A stretch of DNA of 64,000 bases from Streptomyces sp. DSM 15324 (GTDB lineage: Bacteria; Actinomycetota; Actinomycetes; Streptomycetales; Streptomycetaceae). The stretch spans positions 380,121 to 444,120 of the forward strand of contig NZ_KQ949026.1 of the NCBI RefSeq assembly GCF_001514285.1, in the 5' to 3' direction. Position numbers and translations under genes: made by a program. Numbering within the stretch: the first letter of the stretch is position 1; every line of letters begins with the position of its first letter. Shown here piece by piece: positions 42,366 to 50,637 of this stretch. Below the pieces are notes generated by a model. The model ran no database searches and was not told where the DNA came from. It saw nothing but the letters and a program-made list of their open reading frames with translations.

Positions 42366-43727
42366 TCACATGCCGGCGATCAGCTTCTCCACCCTGTCGT
42401 CCACCGAACGGAACGGGTCCTTGCACAACACGGTCCGCTGTGCCTGGTCGTTGAGCTTGAGATGCACCCAGTCCACCGTGAAGTCCCGGCGCTGCTCCTG
42501 CGCCCGCCGGATGAAGTCACCGCGCAACCGCGCCCGAGTGGTCTGCGGCGGCACCGACTTGCCCTCGAAGATCTTCAGGTCGTTGCAGATCCGCGCCGCC
42601 TGCCCCTTGCGCTCCAGCAGGTAGTACAGACCGCGACGACGGTGGATGTCGTGGTAGGCGAGGTCTATCTGCGCCACCCGCGGATGCGACATCGTCATGT
42701 TGTGCTTGGCCCGGTACCGCTCGATGAGCTTGTACTTCATCACCCAGTCGATCTCGGTACCGATCCGGTCCAGGTCCTCGGCCTCGATCGCGTCGAGCGT
42801 CCGGCCCCACAGCTCCAGCACCTGCTCGACCGTGCCCGTCCGGATCCCGCGGCGCTCGCAGAAGTCGACGGCCTTCTCGTAGTACTCGCGCTGCACCTCC
42901 AGCGCCGAGGCCTCCCGCCCGCTCGCCAGCCGCACCTTGCGCCGGCCCGTGATGTCATGACTGACCTCACGGATCGCCCGGATCGGGTTCTCCAGGGTCA
43001 GATCCCGCATCACCGTGCCCGCCTCGATCATGCGCAGCACCAGATCCGTCGCGCCGACCTTCAGCAGCATCGTCGTCTCGGACATGTTCGAGTCGCCCAC
43101 GATGACGTGCAGCCGACGGTAACGCTCCGCGTCCGCGTGCGGCTCGTCGCGCGTGTTGATGATCGGCCGGGACCGGGTCGTCGCCGAGGAGACGCCCTCC
43201 CAGATGTGCTCCGCCCGCTGGCTGACGCAGTACACGGCCCCACGGGGCGTCTGCAGCACCTTGCCCGCGCCGCACAGCAGCTGGCGGGTCACCAGGAACG
43301 GAATGAGGATGTCCGCGAGCCGGGAGAACTCCCCGTGCCGGGCCACCAGATAGTTCTCGTGACAACCATAGGAGTTGCCCGCCGAGTCCGTGTTGTTCTT
43401 GAAGAGGTAGACGTCGCCCGCGATTCCTTCCTCGTGCAGGCGTCGTTCCGCGTCCACCAGGAGTCCTTCGAGAATGCGCTCGCCGGCCTTGTCGTGGGTG
43501 ACCAACTCGGTCACGTTGTCACATTCCGGTGTGGCGTATTCCGGATGCGAACCCACGTCGAGATACAGGCGGGCGCCGTTCCGCAGAAAGACATTGCTGC
43601 TACGGCCCCATGACACGACACGGCGGAAGAGGTACCGCGCCACCTCGTCAGGCGACAGGCGGCGCTGTCCCCTGAACGTGCACGTGACGCCGTACTCGTT
43701 CTCCAGCCCGAAAATGCGGCGGTCCAT
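42366..43727 (-). CDS. pafA: Pup-protein ligase PafA
   Basis: A 453-residue member of the carboxylate-amine ligase family related to glutamine synthetase. The N-terminus MDRRIFGLENEYGVTC holds the ATP/Mg-binding Glu residues, LYLDVGSHPEYATPECDN supplies the catalytic acidic residue, and NNTDSAGNSYGCHENYL, PRGAVYCVSQRAEHI and INTRDEPHADAEKYRRLHVI-like DEPHADAERYRRLHVIVGDSNMSE follow. It uses ATP to join the C-terminal Glu of Pup to lysines of target proteins. It is read from ATG 43727, nine bases after the MFS gene, and about 5 kb from pup. Confidence 0.97.
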   Translation of the reverse strand: MDRRIFGLENEYGVTCTFRGQRRLSPDEVARYLFRRVVSWGRSSNVFLRNGARLYLDVGSHPEYATPECDNVTELVTHDKAGERILEGLLVDAERRLHEEGIAGDVYLFKNNTDSAGNSYGCHENYLVARHGEFSRLADILIPFLVTRQLLCGAGKVLQTPRGAVYCVSQRAEHIWEGVSSATTRSRPIINTRDEPHADAERYRRLHVIVGDSNMSETTMLLKVGATDLVLRMIEAGTVMRDLTLENPIRAIREVSHDITGRRKVRLASGREASALEVQREYYEKAVDFCERRGIRTGTVEQVLELWGRTLDAIEAEDLDRIGTEIDWVMKYKLIERYRAKHNMTMSHPRVAQIDLAYHDIHRRRGLYYLLERKGQAARICNDLKIFEGKSVPPQTTRARLRGDFIRRAQEQRRDFTVDWVHLKLNDQAQRTVLCKDPFRSVDDRVEKLIAGM

Positions 43728-43736
43728 GACTGAACA

Positions 43737-44996
43737 TTACGCCCGATCCCCTGAACTGAAACGGGGTTCGGCAGCACGGTTCGGATCATTTTCGGATGAA
43801 GACGCAACCACCGCACTTACGGCCGGAGCTGCCAATACCCGCCCCGTGACCAGCAAAACCAGCAGCGACACACCGCCTGCGACCACCGGCACCGCAAACC
43901 CCCGAACGGCGCCACCGGCCTCCACGACGGGACCCGCGACACCCGTACCGACGGACGCGCCCACCGTGAACGTCGTCACCAGCCAGGAGAACGCCTCGGT
44001 CACCGTGCCCCGCGGCGCGTGCCGGTCCACGATCACGAACGCGCAGGCCAGCACCGGCGCCAGGAACACCCCCGCCAGCGTCGCCAGCCCCACCATGGCC
44101 ACCGCGCCCGGCATCAGCATCAACGGCGCGTAACACACCGCCAGGAACGCCACCAGCACCCGCAGTCGCCGCTCCGGCACCCCGGGCCACTCCCGCGCCC
44201 CGTACACCAGACCCCCGATCAGCGCCCCCAGCCCCAGCGCCGCCATCAGCCGGCCGTACACCGCGTCACCCCCGTGCGCGTCCGCGTACGGCACCGAGGC
44301 CACCGTGATCGACCCCATCGCGATCCCCACGAACAGCAGGGCGCCGAGCAGCACCAGCAGCGCCGGCGAACGCAGCGCCCCCAGCCAGTGCGCCTCGCGC
44401 GGAGCGGAGCGCCACGCGCGCGAGGGCGGCGACACCACCACCGAGAGCGCCCCGAGCACCCCGACGCCGTTCACCACCAGCAGCGCCGCCCGCTCCGACC
44501 ACAGCGAGGCGCACAACGTCACCAGCAGCGGCCCGACGGTGAACATCACCTCCTGCGCCACCGCGTCCATCGCGTACGCCGCCGGCACCTGCTCGGGACG
44601 GCGCAGCACCGACGGCCACAGGGCCCGCAGCCCGCCCTCCAGCGGCGGGGTGAAGAGCCCGCCGACCACCATGGCCGCATAGGCGAGCAGCAGCGGATCC
44701 GGGCCGCAGAACGCGAAGAGGGCCATCGCCAGGGCCGAGACCAGCGCGGCGGGCAGCTGGACGCGCGGCTGCCCGAAGCGATCCACCAGCCGTCCCAGCA
44801 CGGGCTGCCCCACGGCGCTCGCCACGCCGTACACCGAGACCAGCGCCCCCGCCAGGCTGTACGTGCCCCCCTCCGCGCGCACGAACAGCACGACGGCGAT
44901 CGCGGACGTGGCGTTCGGCAGCCGGCCGACCAGCGTGCCCACCAGCAGCCGGGCCGCGTGCCGCGCCCTGAGGATCTCCCCGTACCCCGTGGCCAT
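43737..44996 (-). CDS. MFS transporter
   Basis: A 419-residue membrane protein with about twelve hydrophobic segments. GRLVDRFGQPRVQLPAALVSALAMALFAF is the loop 2-3 signature of major facilitator proteins, and the C-terminal half has LVYGAREWPGVPERRLRVLVAFLAVCYAPL. It resembles the drug-efflux-like MFS genes that lie next to pafA in streptomycetes. It is divergent from a LacI regulator, which is likely to control it, and is followed nine bases later by pafA, so regulation of the transporter may carry over to the ligase. The substrate is unknown. Confidence 0.9.
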   Translation of the reverse strand: MATGYGEILRARHAARLLVGTLVGRLPNATSAIAVVLFVRAEGGTYSLAGALVSVYGVASAVGQPVLGRLVDRFGQPRVQLPAALVSALAMALFAFCGPDPLLLAYAAMVVGGLFTPPLEGGLRALWPSVLRRPEQVPAAYAMDAVAQEVMFTVGPLLVTLCASLWSERAALLVVNGVGVLGALSVVVSPPSRAWRSAPREAHWLGALRSPALLVLLGALLFVGIAMGSITVASVPYADAHGGDAVYGRLMAALGLGALIGGLVYGAREWPGVPERRLRVLVAFLAVCYAPLMLMPGAVAMVGLATLAGVFLAPVLACAFVIVDRHAPRGTVTEAFSWLVTTFTVGASVGTGVAGPVVEAGGAVRGFAVPVVAGGVSLLVLLVTGRVLAAPAVSAVVASSSENDPNRAAEPRFSSGDRA

Positions 44997-45020
44997 CGTC
45001 CACCCACCCGTCTGAGGTTT

Positions 45021-45047
45021 TACGTATAACGCCCTTCGTCATACGTA
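45021..45047. promoter_or_regulatory. Inverted repeat between MFS and LacI genes
   Basis: TACGTAT (45021-45027) and ATACGTA (45041-45047) form an inverted repeat in the 95-base gap between the divergent MFS and LacI genes. The surrounding TTTTACGTATAAC is AT-rich for this genome and could also be the -10 region of one gene. It is a reasonable operator candidate for the LacI protein; no direct proof. Confidence 0.5.
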
Positions 45048-45091
45048 CCATGTGCGCTGTTCACGAGTCCAGACGAAGGAGCAGGCGGACG

Positions 45092-46165
45092 GTGGCACAC
45101 CACAGCACCCGCCCCACGAGCCGCGACGTCGCCCAGGCCGCCGGGGTCTCCCAGGCCGCCGTCTCCCTGGTCCTCGGCGACAAATGGCGCGGCCGCGTCG
45201 CCGAGACCACGGCCGAACGCGTACGGCAGGCCGCCCGCGACCTCGGCTACCGGCCCAACCTTGCCGCCCGCAACCTCCGCCTCGGCCGCACCCGCACCGT
45301 GCTCCTCGTCGTCCCGGCACTCACCACCGAGTTCTTCGCCGGCGTCTACACCGGCGCCGCCCGCGTCGCCGCCGACCACGGCTTCGGCGTCGTCCTCTAC
45401 CCCTCCCCCGAAGGCGTCGGCCCCTCCCGCCCGTCGCCCTCCACCACCCTCAAAGGAAGGCCCTTGCGGGCCGCCCCCATCCCTGACCCCTTCGCCTCCG
45501 CCCAGGCCGCCCTCGACGGCGTCATCGCCTCCTCCATGGCCGCCGACGCCCTCACCGCCATCCGCGGCGACCAGCTCCCCCTCGTCATGCTCGACAGCGA
45601 CCCCACCGGCAGCCTCGGCGCCGCCACCGTCAACCTCGACATCGCCGACGGCGTCCGCCAGATCACCGACCACCTGCTCGGCCTCGGCCACCGCCACTTC
45701 CTGCACCTCGCGGCCGACGTACCCTCCTGGACCTTCGACGTACGCGCGCGGGAACTCGCCGTACGCCTCGCAGACGCCCCCGGAACCACCCTGCGGACCG
45801 CTCCGGCACCCATCTCCATCGAGGGCGCCCTGACCGCCACCGAGGCCGCCCTGGGCACACCCGGCCCCCACCGCCCCACCGCCGTCGTCTGCGACGACGA
45901 CAAACTCGCCGCCGGCGCCTACAAGGCCGCCCGCCGCCTCGGCCTGCGCATCCCCGACGACCTCTCCGTCACCGGCCTCGACGACCTCGCCCTCGCCACC
46001 GCCCTCGACCCCGAACTCACCACCGTCCGCCTCGACGCCGAGCTCTTCGGCGAACGCGGCATGCACGCCCTCCTCGCCGTCCTGGACGGCCGCACACCCG
46101 ACGCCGGGGACATCCCCGTCCACCTCGTCGCCCGAGGCTCCACAGCGCCACCCGGCGCCCCCTGA
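45092..46165 (+). CDS. LacI-family transcriptional regulator
   Basis: A 357-residue regulator from GTG 45092, with AAGGAG upstream. The N-terminal helix-turn-helix is TSRDVAQAAGVSQAAVSLVLGDKWRGRVAE and the following hinge is RPNLAARNLRLGRT. The rest is a periplasmic-binding-protein-like ligand domain (VLLVVPALTTEFFAGVYTGAARVA, VVCDDDKLAAGAYKAARRLGL, VTGLDDLALATALDPELTTVRLD). It is divergent from the MFS gene and probably represses it and itself, with an unknown small molecule as inducer. Confidence 0.93.
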   Translation: MAHHSTRPTSRDVAQAAGVSQAAVSLVLGDKWRGRVAETTAERVRQAARDLGYRPNLAARNLRLGRTRTVLLVVPALTTEFFAGVYTGAARVAADHGFGVVLYPSPEGVGPSRPSPSTTLKGRPLRAAPIPDPFASAQAALDGVIASSMAADALTAIRGDQLPLVMLDSDPTGSLGAATVNLDIADGVRQITDHLLGLGHRHFLHLAADVPSWTFDVRARELAVRLADAPGTTLRTAPAPISIEGALTATEAALGTPGPHRPTAVVCDDDKLAAGAYKAARRLGLRIPDDLSVTGLDDLALATALDPELTTVRLDAELFGERGMHALLAVLDGRTPDAGDIPVHLVARGSTAPPGAP

Positions 46166-46171
46166 GACGCC

Positions 46172-46206
46172 CTGTGCCCCGGCGGTCGAACCCGGCCGGG
46201 GCACAG
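46172..46206. terminator. Bidirectional hairpin between LacI gene and prcA
   Basis: CTGTGCCCCGGC (46172-46183) pairs perfectly with GCCGGGGCACAG (46195-46206) around an 11-base loop. It lies between the ends of the convergent LacI gene and the pup-prcBA operon and can end both transcripts. Confidence 0.85.
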
Positions 46207-46236
46207 AGAGGGTGAGCACACGACTCCGCGGTCGGA

Positions 46237-46989
46237 CTACTCCTCCCCGGAGTCCTCCTCCTCGGAGCTCTCCGCCTCCGTCGCCGCACCGTCCGCCTCC
46301 AGCAGCCGTGCCAGCTGCCGGCCCACGACCCGCTTGAACTTGCGCTGCTGCGGACGCGTACGGTCCAGCACCGCCACCTCCAGCCGCTCCGCCGGAATCT
46401 CCCGCTGCGTGCCGTTCGACTCACGGGACAGGGCCTGCACGGCCAGCTTCAGCGCCTCCGCCAGCGTCATCCCGTCCTGATGCCGCTGGTCGAGATAGTT
46501 GCTGATCAGCTCGGCATTGCCGCCCACCGCGACCGAGCCGTGCTCGTCCACGATCGACCCGTCGTGCGGCAGCCGGTAGATCTGGTCGCCGTCCGGGGTC
46601 TCACCGACCTCCGCGACCACCAGCTCCACCTCGTACGGCTTCTCACCGGCCGAGGAGAAGATCGTGCCCAGCGTCTGGGCGTACACGTTCGCCAGACCGC
46701 GCGCGGTCACGTCGTCACGGTCGTAGGTGTACCCCCGCAGATCGGCGTACCGCACACCGCCGATCCGCAGGTTCTCGTACTCGTTGTACTTGCCGGCGGC
46801 CGCGAAGCCGATCCGGTCGTAGATCTCGCTGAACTTGTGCAGCGCACGGGACGGGTTCTCGCCGACGAACACGATGCCGTCGGCATACTGCAGCACGACC
46901 AGGCTGCGGCCACGGGCGATGCCCTTGCGCGCGTACTCCGCGCGGTCCGCCATCGCCTGCTGGGGTGAGACATAGAACGGCGTCGACAC
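46237..46989 (-). CDS. prcA: 20S proteasome alpha subunit
   Basis: A 250-residue alpha subunit: STPFYVSPQQAMADRAEYARKGIARGRSLVVLQYADGIVFVGEN at the N-terminus (helix H0 that forms the outer-ring gate), AYAQTL-type helices and NAELISNYLDQRHQDGMTLAEALKLAVQAL. It lacks an N-terminal threonine, as expected for a non-catalytic ring. The C-terminal 20 residues are acidic and Ser/Glu-rich. It forms the outer seven-membered rings and docks the Mpa/ARC ATPase. The gene is 62 bases after prcB. Confidence 0.97.
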   Translation of the reverse strand: MSTPFYVSPQQAMADRAEYARKGIARGRSLVVLQYADGIVFVGENPSRALHKFSEIYDRIGFAAAGKYNEYENLRIGGVRYADLRGYTYDRDDVTARGLANVYAQTLGTIFSSAGEKPYEVELVVAEVGETPDGDQIYRLPHDGSIVDEHGSVAVGGNAELISNYLDQRHQDGMTLAEALKLAVQALSRESNGTQREIPAERLEVAVLDRTRPQQRKFKRVVGRQLARLLEADGAATEAESSEEEDSGEE

Positions 46990-47051
46990 CGGTTATCCGT
47001 CCCTTTCTGTCGAAGTCACTGGATCACCTGGGATAAGAACGGGCCCGCCGA

Positions 47052-47897
47052 CTACAGCAGGGCGGCACGCGGGCCGTCCGGCTGCTGGAGGCGGCGCTCG
47101 AGGATCGAGCGGGCGATCTCCGAGGACTCGTCGTCGGAGAGCCTGCGGAAACCGTCCTCCGTGATCACGGTGACGATCGGATAGATCCGGCGCGCGACAT
47201 CGGGACCACCGGTCGCCGAGTCGTCGTCGGCCGCGTCGTACAGAGCCTGCACCACCAGCGTGGTGGCCTGCTCCTCGGACAGGTCGTCACGGAACAGCTT
47301 CTTCATCGCGCCGCGCGCGAAGATCGAGCCGGAGCCCGTGGACGCGAAGTTGTGCTCCTCGGAACGGCCGCCGGTGACGTCGTACGAGAAGATGCGCCCC
47401 TTGCCGCGGTCCACGTCGTACCCCGCGAAGAGCGGTACGACGGCGAGGCCCTGCATGGCCATGCCGAGGTTGGAGCGGATCATGGTCGACAGCCGGTTCG
47501 CCTTGCCCTCCAGCGAGAGCTGGGCCCCCTCGACCTTCTCGAAGTGCTCCAGCTCCAGCTGGAACAGCTTGACCATCTCCACGGCCAGGCCGGCGGTGCC
47601 GGCGATGCCGACGGCGGAGTACTCGTCGGCCGGGAACACCTTCTCGATGTCCCGCTGGGCGATGACATTGCCCATGGTGGCCCGGCGGTCACCGGCGAGC
47701 ACCACGCCCCCGGGGAACGTCACGGCCACGATCGTCGTCCCGTGCGGCGCCTCGATCACACCCTGCGTCGGCGGCAGCTGCCGGTTGCCCGGGAGCATCT
47801 CCGGCTGGTGATCGGAGAGGAAGTCCATGAAGGACGAGGACCCAGGCGTCAGGAAGGCAGCTGGTAGACGCCCGGTGCTACGAGTGTTGGCTTCCAC
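47052..47897 (-). CDS. prcB: 20S proteasome beta subunit
   Basis: A 281-residue precursor starting at GTG 47897, inside the 3' end of the endonuclease gene. A 53-residue propeptide ends in EAPHG, and autocatalytic cleavage exposes the nucleophile Thr54 (TTIVAVTFPGGVVLAGDRRAT). Asp and Lys of the active site lie in VVLAGDRRAT and in SEEHNF-region strands, with GIAGTAGLAVEMVKLFQLELEHFEK and SGSIFARGAMKKLFRDDLSE typical of the family. It forms the two inner rings and cleaves unfolded proteins delivered after pupylation. Confidence 0.97.
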   Translation of the reverse strand: MEANTRSTGRLPAAFLTPGSSSFMDFLSDHQPEMLPGNRQLPPTQGVIEAPHGTTIVAVTFPGGVVLAGDRRATMGNVIAQRDIEKVFPADEYSAVGIAGTAGLAVEMVKLFQLELEHFEKVEGAQLSLEGKANRLSTMIRSNLGMAMQGLAVVPLFAGYDVDRGKGRIFSYDVTGGRSEEHNFASTGSGSIFARGAMKKLFRDDLSEEQATTLVVQALYDAADDDSATGGPDVARRIYPIVTVITEDGFRRLSDDESSEIARSILERRLQQPDGPRAALL

Positions 47898-48490
47898 GGA
47901 GTTCCTTCCAGGTAGGCGGCTGCCCGACGAACTGCGTCGGGATCGTCTCCCAACTTGCCGATGGCCGAATTGCAGTTGAAGCACAGTACGCCACGGACCC
48001 TACCCGTCTGATGGCAATGATCCACATGTACGGCGGGAGCTTTCAGGCAGATCACGCAGAGCCCCCTTTGAGAGGCGACCATGGCGTCACGCTCAGCAAT
48101 AGTGAGGCCGTACTGGCGCTTCAGATGACCCTCGCGGCCTTCGATTGCCCGGCATGCTTTGCAGCGTGTCGACAGGCCGTCGGAGGCAGCTTTGTTGCGA
48201 TCCCATGCAGCGTGCGCCTTGATCTCCCCGCAGCGCTGGCAGTACCTGTGCCCCTCGGGTGTGGCCACCCTCGGCCGCGGCTTCCTCCCACGGGCGTCCT
48301 GACGCTGCCTGTAGTACGCCGCCGAGCACTCCCGGCAGTACACCTGAAGCCCGTCACGCATCGCTTTGTTGCTTGCGAAGGCTGCTCGCGGCTTGTCTTG
48401 CTTGCACCGCGAGCAACGCTTCACGTTTCCGCTGTCGAGCAATCCGGGTTCCCCCGCCGCCTTCGAATCGAAGGAAAAATCACTCGCCAC
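47849..48490 (-). CDS. Endonuclease VII-like protein with tandem zinc-binding modules
   Basis: This 213-residue protein starts at a GTG (48490) that overlaps the 3' end of pup by 11 bases; upstream codons inside pup are unlikely to be used. It has two zinc-knuckle repeats of one pattern, RCSRC...YCREC (near residue 26) and YCQRC...RCKAC (near 82). A recombination endonuclease VII domain follows, with GLCVIC, VDHCHQTGRVRGVLCFNCN (the His-Cys/HNH-like catalytic and metal site) and IGKLGDDPDAVRRAAAYLE. Such enzymes cut branched DNA. Its own 3' end overlaps prcB by 49 bases, so translation of all genes from pup to prcA is coupled. A link to DNA-damage control is possible. Confidence 0.85.
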   Translation of the reverse strand: MASDFSFDSKAAGEPGLLDSGNVKRCSRCKQDKPRAAFASNKAMRDGLQVYCRECSAAYYRQRQDARGRKPRPRVATPEGHRYCQRCGEIKAHAAWDRNKAASDGLSTRCKACRAIEGREGHLKRQYGLTIAERDAMVASQRGLCVICLKAPAVHVDHCHQTGRVRGVLCFNCNSAIGKLGDDPDAVRRAAAYLEGTPWKPTLVAPGVYQLPS

Positions 48491-48698
48491 CCTTCTGAAC
48501 GAAGGAGCGCACGAAGTCCTCGGCGTTTTCTTCGAGCACATCATCGATTTCGTCCAGCACCGAGTCCACGTCGTCGCTCAGCTTCTCGTGGCGCTCCTTG
48601 AGGTCGCCCTGGGCTTCCGCCTCCTGGGTCTGCTCCTCGACCTCCTCCGTGGAGCGCGTCGCCTTCTGCTGGCCGCCGCCGGTGTCCTTGGTCGCCAT
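48480..48698 (-). CDS. pup: Prokaryotic ubiquitin-like protein Pup
   Basis: A 72-residue protein starting at ATG 48698 (MATKDTGGGQQKATRSTEEVEEQ). It is acidic and disordered, with the helix-forming ERHEKLSDDVDSVLDEIDDVLEENAEDFVRSF part that binds the Mpa/ARC coiled coil and the C-terminal GGE. The last residue is Glu, encoded directly by GAG, so deamidation of a C-terminal Gln by Dop would not be needed before ligation. It heads an operon with the endonuclease, prcB and prcA genes. Confidence 0.97.
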   Translation of the reverse strand: MATKDTGGGQQKATRSTEEVEEQTQEAEAQGDLKERHEKLSDDVDSVLDEIDDVLEENAEDFVRSFVQKGGE

Positions 48699-48839
48699 AA
48701 CCCTCACCCCGCTCAGTTCGCCCGACATGTTCGGCAGGTCGGCTTCCTGCCGATCGGTGATGATCAGACCCTACAAGCAGGGTCGGACATCGGCCCCGCA
48801 GTTGTTCCAACGTACGAGGCCCACCTCGATGATTCCCTT

Positions 48840-48863
48840 GCGGCGGGGTTTCCACCCCGCCGC
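48840..48863. terminator. Hairpin between dop and pup
   Basis: GCGGCGGGGT-TTCC-ACCCCGCCGC is a perfect 10-bp stem with a tetraloop, 22 bases after the dop stop codon (minus strand). It should end the dop transcript, so pup, 140 bases further on, is likely to have its own promoter. Confidence 0.8.
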
Positions 48864-48885
48864 GCATGAGCTTCCTGGGGCTCGC

Positions 48886-50397
48886 TCAGCCGCCCGACAG
48901 GACCTTGACCAGGTCTTCTGCCGTGCGGCAGCGGTCCAGGAGCTCCTTGACGTGATTTCGCGTTCCGCGAAGCGGTTCCAGGGTTGGCACGCGCTGGAGC
49001 GAGTCCCGGCCCGGGAGGTCGAAGATGACCGAGTCCCAGGAGGCCGCCGCGACGTCGTCGGCGTACTGCTCGAGGCAGCGGCCGCGGAAGTACGCGCGGG
49101 TGTCCTCCGGGGGCTTGCCCTTGGCCCGCTCGACCTGCGGCTCGTCGAGGAGCCGTTTCATGCGCCCGCGGGCCGCGAGGCGGTTGTAGAGGCCCTTGTC
49201 GGCCCTCACGTCCGCGTACTGGAGGTCCAGGAGGTGCAGCTTCGCCGCGTCCCAGTCGAGGCCGTCACGGCGGCGGTAGCCCTCCATGAGTTCCCGCTTG
49301 GCGACCCAGTCCAGCTCGCCGGCCAGGCTCATCGGGTCGTTCTCCAGGCGCGTGAGAGTGTCCTCCCAGCGGGCGAGGACGTCCTTGGTCTGGTCGTCGG
49401 CGTCCGACCCGAACCGCTCCTCCACGTATTTGCGCGACAGCTCGTAGTACTCCATCTGGAGCTGCACCGCGGTGAGTGTGCGGCCGCTGCGGAGGGTGAC
49501 CAGCCTCTTCAGCGTGGGGTCGTGGGAGACCTGGTGCAACGTCCGTACGGGCTGGTCGACGGCCAGGTCGACGGCGATGAAGCCGTCCTCGATCATGGAG
49601 AGGACCAGGGCTGTCGTGCCCAGCTTCAGGTAGGTGGAGATCTCCGAGAGGTTCGCGTCGCCGATGATCACGTGGAGGCGGCGGTACTTCTCGGCGTCGG
49701 CGTGGGGCTCGTCGCGGGTGTTGATGATGGGGCGCTTCAGCGTCGTCTCCAGGCCTACCTCGACCTCGAAGTAGTCGGCTCGCTGGCTGAGCTGGAAGCC
49801 GTGTTCGTGGCCGTCCTGGCCGATGCCCACGCGGCCGGCGCCGGTGACGACCTGGCGGGAGACGAAGAAGGGCGTGAGGTGGCGCACGATGTCGGAGAAG
49901 GCGGTTTCCCGCTTCATCAGGTAGTTCTCGTGCGTGCCGTAGGAGGCGCCCTTGTTGTCGGTGTTGTTCTTGTAGAGGTGGATGGGCTGGGCGCCGGGGA
50001 GCTGGGCCGCGCGTTCGGCGGCTTCGGCCATGATCCGTTCGCCGGCCTTGTCCCAGAGCACGGCGTCGCGGGGATTGGTGACCTCGGGGGCGCTGTATTC
50101 GGGGTGGGCGTGGTCGACGTAGAGGCGGGCGCCGTTGGTGAGGATCACGTTGGCGAGGCCGATGTCCTCGTCGGTGAGCTGGCTGGAGTCGGCGGCCTCG
50201 CGGGCGAGGTCGAAGCCTCGCGCGTCCCGCAGCGGATTCTCCTCCTCGAAGTCCCAGCGGGCCCGGCGGGCCCGGTGCATCGCCGCGGCGTAGGCGTTGA
50301 CGATCTGGGACGAGGTGAGCATGGCATTGGCGTTGGGGTGGCCGGGGACGGAGATGCCGTACTCCGTCTCGATGCCCATTACTCGCCGTACGGTCAT
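48886..50397 (-). CDS. dop: Depupylase/deamidase Dop
   Basis: A 503-residue PafA paralogue from ATG 50397, five bases after GGAGG. It shares the ligase fold: VRRVMGIETEYGISVPGHPNANAML, LYVDHAHPEYSAPEVTNPRDAVLWDKAGE and NNTDNKGASYGTHENYLMKRETAFSDIV. It carries the extra Dop loop (RARWDFEEENPLRDARGFDLAREAADSSQLTDEDI), which distinguishes it from PafA. Dop removes Pup from proteins, and in species with Pup ending in Gln it also deamidates that residue. Here Pup ends in Glu, so depupylation is probably its main task. Confidence 0.97.
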   Translation of the reverse strand: MTVRRVMGIETEYGISVPGHPNANAMLTSSQIVNAYAAAMHRARRARWDFEEENPLRDARGFDLAREAADSSQLTDEDIGLANVILTNGARLYVDHAHPEYSAPEVTNPRDAVLWDKAGERIMAEAAERAAQLPGAQPIHLYKNNTDNKGASYGTHENYLMKRETAFSDIVRHLTPFFVSRQVVTGAGRVGIGQDGHEHGFQLSQRADYFEVEVGLETTLKRPIINTRDEPHADAEKYRRLHVIIGDANLSEISTYLKLGTTALVLSMIEDGFIAVDLAVDQPVRTLHQVSHDPTLKRLVTLRSGRTLTAVQLQMEYYELSRKYVEERFGSDADDQTKDVLARWEDTLTRLENDPMSLAGELDWVAKRELMEGYRRRDGLDWDAAKLHLLDLQYADVRADKGLYNRLAARGRMKRLLDEPQVERAKGKPPEDTRAYFRGRCLEQYADDVAAASWDSVIFDLPGRDSLQRVPTLEPLRGTRNHVKELLDRCRTAEDLVKVLSGG

Positions 50398-50593
50398 GCG
50401 GCCCTCCTTGCCCGGCGGCACCCTCGGTCGTGGGCGCCGCTCAGATACCGGTGGTGCTCATCCGGTGCGGGTGCGGTGCCCGTCCTCTCCGCACTGCGCA
50501 ACCCGGCGGTAGGAAAGAGCCTAGAACGCCTCTGTGCCGGTGGGGAGATCATTTGCGTCATTGCCTTGCTCCAGCCGTGGCCTGAAAAACAGT

Positions 50594-50628
50594 CGGCTGC
50601 GGGTACCCGTGGTGGGCACCCGCAGCCG
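50594..50628. terminator. Intrinsic terminator of mpa
   Basis: CGGCTGCGGGT (50594-50604) pairs perfectly with ACCCGCAGCCG (50618-50628). An A-run at 50585-50590 on the left and a T-run on the right (GTTTTTT before the mpa stop) extend the pairing, so the minus-strand transcript ends in a U-rich tract after the stem. It is one of few hairpins here with such a tract. Confidence 0.85.
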
Positions 50629-50637
50629 CCCTGTTTT

